A stretch of DNA of 56,865 nucleotides from an uncultured Desulfuromonadales bacterium (GTDB lineage Bacteria > Desulfobacterota > Desulfuromonadia > Geobacterales > Pseudopelobacteraceae), in assembly GCA_903868145.1 (NCBI GenBank), contig CAIPTY010000037.1, forward strand, positions 1-56,865, read 5' to 3'. Made by a program: the position numbers and the translations under genes. The first letter of the stretch is position 1. Every line of letters begins with the position of its first letter. Positions 25,113 to 32,286 of this stretch are shown here, piece after piece. Below the pieces are notes generated by a model. The model was not told the DNA's origin. It saw only the letters and a program-made list of their open reading frames with translations, and did not search any database.

Positions 25113-28100
25113 ATTATCTTTCAGAAAAACTGACGAGTCGGTGCTTCTGCGCCTGCTGAATCTTCCCGAACTGCTTGCCGACACGACCCTGCTTGACCGG
25201 CTGACCGCAGATGAGGATCATGCCGACATTGCGGTACTCGTCGCTGCAGCCCAAGCCTACTTCTCGGCAGCCGTATTTTCCCGCACGTCGTTCTTTGCAG
25301 CAGCGGGTCGCGGACGTCCCAAATCCACCCACGAGTCACTGGTGACGGTCGATTGCCGTTTACGCGGCGAAAAATACCGTCTGGCGGTGCAACGGATTTC
25401 TCCCGGCAGGTACCGTTTTGAGGTTGAGGGAAAGGTTCTCGCGATCTCAATCGACACCGTGAGCGACTATGAGTCCCGAGTCACGGTCGGAGACCGAAGC
25501 CACCGGGTTGTGTCCGTAACGCAAGGAAAGGATCACCTCGTTGAGGTAGACAACGTCATTCACCGGATCGGTCGGGGGGACGTGGGAATGGTTCGCTCTC
25601 CGTCACCGTCGCTGGTCGTCGCCGTCAAGGTCAAACGGGGCGATCTCGTTGCCAAGGGAGACACGCTGGTCGTGCTTGAGGCGATGAAGATGGAAACCGC
25701 AATCACGGCGCCGTTCAACGGCACCGTTGTCGATGTACTCACCGGTCCGAGCATCCAGGTCGATGCCGGTGCCGGTCTCATCAGACTGGAGGCGCTCAGC
25801 GAGCAGGAAACGGGGGGAGCAACCGGGAAACGCATCGATTTCGCCGCTATCGCCGGTGAACGGGCAATCGCTCCCAACGGGCGCGAACAGTGCCTCGAAC
25901 TTCTCGACGCCATCCGTTGGACCATTCTGGGCTACGATACCCAGAGCGGCGTGGTGCGTGATCTTGCGAAACGACTGCTCGACGCCCATAAAGCAACCGA
26001 TGTACACGACCCCCAGGTTGTCGCCGCCGGTCTTGCAGTGCTTGCGGCGTTCAGCGACGTCTGTTCACTGGCGCGCAACCGCCGGGTCGGCGATTCGGAC
26101 GACGAAGTGACGCATAACCCCCGGGAGTATTTTCACCATTACCTTCGCTCGCTCGATCTCGAAGCAGAGGGGATGCCGGAGTCCTATCGACCCAAGCTCG
26201 AGCGCGCTTTCGCCCATTACGGAGTCGATAGTCTCGAGCCCTCTGTCGCCCTCGAACGCGCCGCGTTCCGGCTCTTCGTCGCCCAGCAGGAGGCAGCACC
26301 GCGCGAACCGCTGCTCGGCGCTGTACTGAGTGGCCTGCGCCTTGATCCCGCACGACTTGATGCTGACGCCGCAAAACGGTTACTGAAGACCCTCGACGAT
26401 TTCGTGATTGCCACCGAGCTGCGCTTTCCCAATCTCGGCAACAAAGCCCGTAGTGTCCGCTACCAGAACTTCGAACAGCCGGGCGTGGAGGCTCGCAAGG
26501 TGGCGGTGCTGAAGGAAATGCGCGGCCACCTTGCCGCACTCCGTTCTGCGGGCGCTTCAGCATCGCACTTCGATGCACTGATCAACTGTCCCGAGGCTCT
26601 GATTGAGCTCCTGGCGGATCCACCGGGATCGGACGGTTCAGGCGGCGATCCGCTGCTCGATGTCATGTTCCGGCGCTTCTATCGTGTAAAGACCCTGCAC
26701 GACGTACAGGAAATCGAGGGAGGACTTCGCTCCGCCGGCTATAACACCGACGGAGAGCGCCGATACGTTGTTGCTGCTATCACAAACCAGGCTCAGGCCG
26801 CTGAAACACTGAGAACAGCACTGGCCCACGGTCGGACGGTATCGGGCAGTGCCCCCCTTTCGATCGATCTTTACACCCGCTGGGACGGTTCTATTTCAGC
26901 GGGCGATGTCGAAACCTGGGCTCACGGCATCGTCGCCATCGCCGCTGCGCCGGAGAATATTCGCCGGATAACCTTCTCGGGTGCCGCCCCCGACGGTAAC
27001 GTGTTTCACCACACCTATCGGCTCTCTGACGGGACATTCACGGAGGATCTGATTATCCGTCATTGCCACCCGATGATCGCTGCCAGATTAAAATATTACC
27101 GGTTCAGGAACTTTACGTCTGAACGTCTCGATTCACCAAATGGCATCTACTCCTACAAGGTAATCGGTGTCAATAACCCTCGCGACGTGCGCCTGATGGC
27201 CGTGGCCGAGGTTCGTGATCTGACGCCGAGCCACGACGAATCGGGGAGGATTTCCGGCTTACCCACGACTGAACGGCTTATTGCCGCCTGCGCCAATGCC
27301 ATTCGCACCGCACAGGCGGAGCACGACCCGCGCCGCCAGCTTATGATGAACCGGATCGTGCTCTATGCCTGGCCAACCTTCGATCTTCCGCTCGAAGTGA
27401 TGAATATGGTAGCCAGACGGCTTGCGGCGCTCACCTCCAACCTCGGACTGGAGGGGGTCGAAGTCATCTGCTCGCCGACCGCCAACAGCGAAACAGGGGA
27501 TGCCATTTTACGCTTCGGGTTCGACTCGGGCGACCATACAACCTTCGAAATTACAGATGCCACCGACGAACCCATCCCTGTGCTTGATCGCTACCGCCAG
27601 AACGTCATCATGTCGCAGCAGCGGGGATCAATCTACCCCTATGAACTGATCGACCGCCTTATCAGAGGCGGCGGTTCATTCATTGAATATGCCGTGACCC
27701 CGGATGGTTCCTTTGAACCTGTCGACCGGCCAAAAGGCAACAACGACAACGGCTTTGTGGGCGGCATCCTGACAACGCCATCCGAACGCTACCCGGAAGG
27801 GATCTCACGGGTGGTGCTGCTCGGGGATCCGACAAAAGAGCTGGCCTCGCTCGCAGAGCCGGAGTGCCGCATGGTCATTGGTGCCCTCGCCCTGGCGAAA
27901 CAACGCTCCACTTCTCTCGAATGGTACGCAGTGTCGGCTGGTGCCCGGATCTCCATGACCAGCGGCACCGAAAACATGGACTGGATTTCGATCGTGCTGC
28001 GACGACTGATCGAGTTTACCCAGGGTGGGGGCGAAATAAACATCGTCATCACCGGCATTACCGTCGGCGGACAGCCGTACTGGAACGCCGAAGCCACCAT

Positions 28101-29298
28101 GCTCATGCATACCAAGGGCATTCTGGTCATGACCCCCGACGGCACCATGGTGCTCACCGGAAAACAATCGCTCGACTTCTCGGGGGGCGTTTCAGCGGAA
28201 GATAACTTCGGGCTCGGCGGCTACGACCGCATCATGGGGCCAAACGGCCAGGCGCAGTACTGGGCGCCCGATCTCGAAGCTGCCTGCGAAATCATGCGGC
28301 AGCACAACGAACATGCGTATCGGGCGCCGGGTGAACGTTTTCCGCGACGTGCGAAAACCTCTGACGATCCGGAACGTGACGTCAGATCGGCACGGCATGA
28401 CGGACCCGAGTTCGAAACGGTCGGCGAGGTATTTGCCGAAGCCACCAACCCCGGCCGGAAGAAGCCGTTTGACATCCGTTCCATTATGCGTGCTGTTGCC
28501 GATCAGGATCTTAAACCGATGGAACGGTGGGCCGACATGCGTGATGCCGACACCGGTGTGGTCTTCGAGGCCAATCTTGGGGGGTATCCGGTTATGATGC
28601 TCGGCATCGCCTCGCGGGCAATTCCCCGCAAAGGGCTGCTCCCGGCGGACGGCCCCGATGTCTGGACATCGGGCACACTCTTCCCCATGTCGTCGAAAAA
28701 GCTGGCGCGTGCCATCAATAGTGCCAGCGGTAGTCGCCCCCTGGTCGTCCTGGCCAATCTGTCAGGCTTTGACGGTTCACCCGAATCTCTGATCAGATGC
28801 CAGCTTGAGTATGGCGCCGAGATCGGCCGGGCCGTGACCAACTTCGACGGCCCGATCGTGTTCTGCGTTGTGTCGCGCTATCACGGCGGCGCGTTCGTCG
28901 TATTCTCGAAGGTCCTCAACGACAACATGGAGGCTTTAGCCGTAGAAGGCACCTTCGCCTCGGTGCTCGGAGGGGCACCGGCCGCAGCCGTTGTCTTCAC
29001 CCGGGAGGTTGATCAACGCACCGACGCCGATGAGCGCATTGTCAATCTTCGCACTCGCATCAGTGCAACGACGGGATCGGAACGGGTTGCTCTTCAGGCC
29101 GAACTTGCCGAACTGCGGCCAGTAGTTCGCGCCGAGAAGCTGGGGCAGAAAGCGATCGAATACGATGCGGTTCACACCATCCAGCGTGCCCGCGAAATGG
29201 GCTCGGTGGACGCCATCATCCCGGCACAACGCCTACGCCCTGAGCTTATCGCCGCTCTCGAACGGGGCATGGCACGAACCCTTGCTGCAGCGAGCTGA
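25105..29298 (+). CDS. eukaryotic-ACC-like biotinyl/carboxyltransferase protein lacking biotin carboxylase
   Basis: A 1397-residue protein started at GTG 25105, with AAGGAGG 6 bases before it. Residues about 85-155 look like the BT beta-barrel (YRLAVQRISPGRYRFEVEG). A biotinyl domain follows with Lys195 in EAMKMET. The long middle (about 250-850) resembles the central region of eukaryotic-type acetyl-CoA carboxylase. A carboxyltransferase domain fills about 880 to the end (GARISMTSGTENMDW, GGQPYWNAEATML, CVVSRYHGGAFVVFSK). No ATP-grasp biotin carboxylase is present, so that subunit must come from elsewhere. It probably carboxylates acetyl-CoA or another acyl-CoA for the ketosynthase encoded just upstream. 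Confidence 0.8.
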   Translation: MAKLSFRKTDESVLLRLLNLPELLADTTLLDRLTADEDHADIAVLVAAAQAYFSAAVFSRTSFFAAAGRGRPKSTHESLVTVDCRLRGEKYRLAVQRISPGRYRFEVEGKVLAISIDTVSDYESRVTVGDRSHRVVSVTQGKDHLVEVDNVIHRIGRGDVGMVRSPSPSLVVAVKVKRGDLVAKGDTLVVLEAMKMETAITAPFNGTVVDVLTGPSIQVDAGAGLIRLEALSEQETGGATGKRIDFAAIAGERAIAPNGREQCLELLDAIRWTILGYDTQSGVVRDLAKRLLDAHKATDVHDPQVVAAGLAVLAAFSDVCSLARNRRVGDSDDEVTHNPREYFHHYLRSLDLEAEGMPESYRPKLERAFAHYGVDSLEPSVALERAAFRLFVAQQEAAPREPLLGAVLSGLRLDPARLDADAAKRLLKTLDDFVIATELRFPNLGNKARSVRYQNFEQPGVEARKVAVLKEMRGHLAALRSAGASASHFDALINCPEALIELLADPPGSDGSGGDPLLDVMFRRFYRVKTLHDVQEIEGGLRSAGYNTDGERRYVVAAITNQAQAAETLRTALAHGRTVSGSAPLSIDLYTRWDGSISAGDVETWAHGIVAIAAAPENIRRITFSGAAPDGNVFHHTYRLSDGTFTEDLIIRHCHPMIAARLKYYRFRNFTSERLDSPNGIYSYKVIGVNNPRDVRLMAVAEVRDLTPSHDESGRISGLPTTERLIAACANAIRTAQAEHDPRRQLMMNRIVLYAWPTFDLPLEVMNMVARRLAALTSNLGLEGVEVICSPTANSETGDAILRFGFDSGDHTTFEITDATDEPIPVLDRYRQNVIMSQQRGSIYPYELIDRLIRGGGSFIEYAVTPDGSFEPVDRPKGNNDNGFVGGILTTPSERYPEGISRVVLLGDPTKELASLAEPECRMVIGALALAKQRSTSLEWYAVSAGARISMTSGTENMDWISIVLRRLIEFTQGGGEINIVITGITVGGQPYWNAEATMLMHTKGILVMTPDGTMVLTGKQSLDFSGGVSAEDNFGLGGYDRIMGPNGQAQYWAPDLEAACEIMRQHNEHAYRAPGERFPRRAKTSDDPERDVRSARHDGPEFETVGEVFAEATNPGRKKPFDIRSIMRAVADQDLKPMERWADMRDADTGVVFEANLGGYPVMMLGIASRAIPRKGLLPADGPDVWTSGTLFPMSSKKLARAINSASGSRPLVVLANLSGFDGSPESLIRCQLEYGAEIGRAVTNFDGPIVFCVVSRYHGGAFVVFSKVLNDNMEALAVEGTFASVLGGAPAAAVVFTREVDQRTDADERIVNLRTRISATTGSERVALQAELAELRPVVRAEKLGQKAIEYDAVHTIQRAREMGSVDAIIPAQRLRPELIAALERGMARTLAAAS

Positions 29299-29404
29299 CC
29301 GGGCAGGCGTATTTAAAACCGGGCCCGAAACGGATGAACCGGAGCTGGCCATGGAACCGGAGCCTCTCCCGGGAGAAAAATTGTAGACAGGATGGAGGTG
29401 ATGT

Positions 29405-29581
29405 ATGTCAAACAGTAAAAATAATCCGCGTTACAATGTAGTCTCTCTCAGGGTTACCGATGAGGAGAAGGCGGTGATCGATCTGGCCACGCGCCGCACC
29501 AGAAAGAGTATTTCAAGACTGATGCGCGAAGCGATACAGATGTATATCCCGCATCTGGAAGTTTCGATAAACAAGAGATAA
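29405..29581 (+). CDS. ribbon-helix-helix (CopG-like) small protein
   Basis: A 58-residue protein with an RHH outline: a beta strand (NVVSLRVTDEEK), helix 1 (AVIDLATRRTRKS) and helix 2 (SRLMREAIQMYIPHL). Such proteins bind DNA as dimers and are often autoregulators or antitoxins. GGAGG (29394-29398) is 6 bases before the ATG. It follows the carboxylase gene by about 105 bases, so it could regulate that unit. No toxin gene is beside it. Confidence 0.7.
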   Translation: MSNSKNNPRYNVVSLRVTDEEKAVIDLATRRTRKSISRLMREAIQMYIPHLEVSINKR

Positions 29582-29605
29582 TACAGTCACGGTGTCATAG
29601 GTGTT

Positions 29606-29664
29606 GGACGAGCACATACTGCCATGTGTGCTCCTTTCAGAGCCGGGAGAGCGATCTCCCGGCT
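29606..29664 (+). repeat. two-hairpin element, copy 1
   Basis: GGACGAGCACA is followed by the loop TACTGCCATG and TGTGCTC (7-base-pair stem 29610-29616 / 29627-29633), then CCTTTC. A second perfect 10-base-pair stem AGCCGGGAGA / TCTCCCGGCT has a GCGA (GNRA) tetraloop. A close relative with the same order lies at 42109-42171. The Cache-protein ribosome site AAAAGGAG is 10 bases downstream and is complementary to CTCCTTT of the element. On the minus strand AAAGGAG stands before an ATGGCAGTA that would give a 12-residue peptide. Confidence 0.7.
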
Positions 29665-29688
29665 TAAGTGAAAAAAGGAGAATGAATC

Positions 29689-30165
29689 ATGAAAAAAAGC
29701 ATTATGGTCTCACTGGTAATCGGATTAGTTGGATTATTTGCATTCGCAGGTCTGTCGCATGCCTCCGAAAAGGACAAGGCAAAGGATCTGGTAAAACATG
29801 CGGCTGCGTATGTGAAATACCAGGGCAAGGGTAAGGCACTGGCAGAGATCGGCAAGGCAAAAGGGTCATTCGATAAGGGCGAGCTGTACGTCTTTGCCTA
29901 CGACCTTCAGGGTGTCATGATTGCCCATCCGAAAAATCCGGCATTGGTCGGGAAAAACCTGATCGACGTTCCGGACAGCGAGGGTAAGCTGTTCCGCAAG
30001 CAGATCGTTGAAAGGGCAAAGACCAAGGGTTCCGGATGGGTCGATTACAAGTATCTGAATCCCGAAACCAATGACTTGGAAGACAAGACAACCTACCTTC
30101 TGAAGGTTGGTGACATTATTTTATGCTGCGGTGCATACAAGGAGTACAGCCACGATGGCGATTAG
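29689..30165 (+). CDS. secreted single-Cache-domain protein
   Basis: A 158-residue protein with a signal peptide (residues 1-25, KKSIMVSLVIG...SHA). A single Cache domain follows, with the typical wording GELYVFAYDLQGVMIAHPKNPALVGKNLID, FVERAKTKGSGWVDYKY-like and KTTYLLKVGDIILCCGAY. Cache domains bind small ligands such as organic acids outside the cell. No output domain is attached, so it may be a periplasmic ligand-binding partner. AAAAGGAG precedes the ATG and may be masked by the upstream element. A strong terminator follows. Confidence 0.85.
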   Translation: MKKSIMVSLVIGLVGLFAFAGLSHASEKDKAKDLVKHAAAYVKYQGKGKALAEIGKAKGSFDKGELYVFAYDLQGVMIAHPKNPALVGKNLIDVPDSEGKLFRKQIVERAKTKGSGWVDYKYLNPETNDLEDKTTYLLKVGDIILCCGAYKEYSHDGD

Positions 30166-30197
30166 GCCATAGCTCCGCAGTTTCAAGATGTTCATGC

Positions 30198-30220
30198 AGG
30201 GCCGGTCGCGTACCGGCCCT
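30198..30220 (+). terminator. intrinsic terminator after Cache gene
   Basis: The stem AGGGCCGGT / ACCGGCCCT with a 5-base loop is followed by TTTTT. It is 33 bases after the stop codon. Confidence 0.9.
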
Positions 30221-30622
30221 TTTTCATCTTTGATGACATTGGCACTATGCCTCGAACGTCACTTTTTAACCTGAAAAAGTAGTGTTCCGGCGATTCACGC
30301 TGCCAGAATTAGGCGCTTTAAGCGAGAAATCAAAGGCTTGGAACAAACCCTGGTTAAACCAAAAAGGTTAGTCGCTTTTCAGTCTGCAGCTTGGTTTTGT
30401 CTGCGTTAACCGGCGTGTTCGGCGCTTCAAATACCGTTTTCAGTATAGATAATCCTGAAAGAGTGTTGACGGTGGTTGATTTGGGGTGATATTGTCGCCC
30501 GGCTGAAAAAGAAATTCCTATTCATGAGCAGCATATCGCCGAAGCAATTCAGTACCGGAGTCTGGGCAGAAAGCCTGAAGAGTGCCGATCAGGAAATATT
30601 TTGAGGCATGGAGGTCGGAAGT
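30221..30622. other. intergenic region before cytochrome gene
   Basis: About 400 bases without a supported gene. A short hairpin ACTTTTT-AACCTG-AAAAAGT lies near 30258-30278. TTGACG at 30466-30471 could be a -35 of the cytochrome gene, but no good -10 follows at the right distance. Nothing else was seen. Confidence 0.4.
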
Positions 30623-31180
30623 ATGAAAAGACATTCCATCATGATCATTGCCGGTGCAGTGGTTGTGATTGTGCTTCTGGTTGTGGCCGTGCGACGCCAG
30701 ACTTCTGACCGCGGGATAACGTTCAGCACGCACCTGTACCCGAAATTTCAGTCGAAGGGATGCACAAACTGCCACGACTTCTTCGAGAAAAGGCTGGACG
30801 GGCTCGCGTTCACGACCCACAGGGAGCGTACGACAGAAAAGTGCGTCGAGTGTCACGATCGGGAAGTTACCGGGTTTGCCAATGCCGATGAATGGTTCGC
30901 ACGGCCCGGACTGTATACTTCGGATATGAATGCACAGCAAACCTGCGAAACCATCAAGAGGGAAATGCACATACAATTTAAACACAAAGGCAAGGCAGCG
31001 CGAGACATGGCTGCCCACCTGTTTGAGAGTCCCCGTGTGCTGTGGGGCATAGCGGGTGCCACACCCAAAAGCGGAAGGCTGCCCGAAGAAAAAGTTGAGA
31101 CCGACCTCGTCCAGGGTGGCATGGAGCAATGGAGGATGGAGGTCAACACCTGGATTCAAGGGGGGATGCTGTGCAAATGA
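30623..31180 (+). CDS. membrane-anchored diheme c-type cytochrome
   Basis: A 185-residue protein with an N-terminal membrane helix (about 5-24, SIMIIAGAVVVIVLLVVAV) and two heme-binding motifs, CTNCH and CVECH, in the first 85 residues. The C-terminal half (HIQFKHKGKAARDMAAHLFESPRVLWGIAG) has no further CxxCH. It should be held at the periplasmic side of the inner membrane and carry electrons. ATG 30623 is preferred over 30608, with GGAGG 7 bases before it. The partner is unknown. Confidence 0.85.
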   Translation: MKRHSIMIIAGAVVVIVLLVVAVRRQTSDRGITFSTHLYPKFQSKGCTNCHDFFEKRLDGLAFTTHRERTTEKCVECHDREVTGFANADEWFARPGLYTSDMNAQQTCETIKREMHIQFKHKGKAARDMAAHLFESPRVLWGIAGATPKSGRLPEEKVETDLVQGGMEQWRMEVNTWIQGGMLCK

Positions 31181-31267
31181 AATAGTGACGCTTTATTCAG
31201 ATGTTGGAGATGATCGTTTCGTTGAGGCCTGCCCCATTTGCTTCCGCGATTTTTCAAGGAGTCGATC

Positions 31268-32014
31268 TTGAAGCTATTTAATAGTGCAAAAATTAATCTC
31301 TTTAGAATGGTTCTGGTCGTTTCAGTTGCCCTCATATCTTTTTCAACTGTCTGCAAGACAGGCCACGCGGCCTACGGCGAAGATCCTAACGCATCGAAAC
31401 TTCTGGCAGAAGGCATGAGTACTCTGAAATCTCGAAAGCCTGCTGACGCTATAGGCTATTTCGATAAAGTCATCGCAATATTTGAAGCGAAATTCAAAGG
31501 TGACCATACAAAATTCTTCTGTGTGCGAACCTCGGCCGAGACTCTTGTGTACCTTACCCAGAGTTTGAGCAACAAGAGCAGTGAAAAAACTGTTGCGAGA
31601 GTTGTTTCAAGCGATTGGGCATATGCTCACTATTTCAAGGCCTATGCTCTGATAGAGCTTGGCCGGCTCCGGGAAGCCAAGTTATCTCTGGAACGTGCGC
31701 TTGCATTTTCGCCTCGTAACGCCCAATTCCTTCTGGAACTGGCGAACGTTTATCATCGGGAAAAAAACTGGACACAGGCTTTGGAGACATTAAGGTTTGC
31801 GGAAACCTCTGCGAGGGAATTTTCACCACCAAAGATAAAGGACACCGAACTGGCACGTTCCTGGAGAGGCATAGGATACGTATTTATCGAATTGAATCGC
31901 CTTGATGAGGCAGAGAAAATGTATCAGCAATGCCTGGAACTGGACAAGAATGATTTAAAAGCACTGGCTGAACTTGATTATATTCGAAACTTGAGGGCAA
32001 AACAGAGGCCATAA
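31268..32014 (+). CDS. secreted TPR-repeat protein
   Basis: A 248-residue protein started at TTG 31268, because AAGGAG lies 6 bases before it. A signal peptide ends near GHA (about residue 34). TPR-like helix pairs follow: ASKLLAEGMSTLKSRKPADAIGYFDKVIAIFE, AYALIELGRLREAKLSLERALAFSPRNAQFLLELANVYHREKNW and GIGYVFIELNRLDEAEKMYQQCLELDKND. TPR proteins mediate protein-protein contacts. It follows the cytochrome gene by about 90 bases; a shared role is possible but not shown. Confidence 0.8.
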   Translation: MKLFNSAKINLFRMVLVVSVALISFSTVCKTGHAAYGEDPNASKLLAEGMSTLKSRKPADAIGYFDKVIAIFEAKFKGDHTKFFCVRTSAETLVYLTQSLSNKSSEKTVARVVSSDWAYAHYFKAYALIELGRLREAKLSLERALAFSPRNAQFLLELANVYHREKNWTQALETLRFAETSAREFSPPKIKDTELARSWRGIGYVFIELNRLDEAEKMYQQCLELDKNDLKALAELDYIRNLRAKQRP

Positions 32015-32164
32015 GCGGGATTACTTATTCCAAGCGCAGCCAATTCCATCGTATATCGCCCCAGCGTAACGCTTTTCGCCAGCTCCAGACGGGATCGATA
32101 TATACCGACCAGACGAATTAATGAAGAATAATGGTGAGTACCAGTGCCGTGAGAACCCCGATAA

Positions 32165-32262
32165 CCGGTTGATGCAGACCCTGCCCGGTCATTTCAGCCT
32201 GAGGACGACGATGATATATGCTCACTGGATCCCTGTTAGAGCGGTGAGGGACCGAAGAGTCC
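32165..32262 (+). pseudogene. tyrosine recombinase remnant (C-terminal fragment)
   Basis: A short stretch reads LMQTLPGHFSLRTTMIYAHW followed by a basic tail. This resembles the LLGH...TTMIYTH box of integron-type and XerC-like tyrosine recombinases, which carries the conserved His and the catalytic Tyr. Only this fragment is recognisable; the rest of the catalytic domain is missing and the frame has no credible start. Read as the eroded end of an integrase gene. Confidence 0.45.
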
Positions 32263-32286
32263 GCCGGATTTTTGAGATCAGTCAGA

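Noticed and set aside
29606-29664. Reading the two-hairpin element as a c-di-GMP-I (GEMM), guanidine or ANTAR-type leader
   Set aside because: The first loop contains ACTGCC, with A and G at the positions ANTAR leaders need, but the second hairpin lacks that loop. None of the GEMM or guanidine consensus boxes are present.
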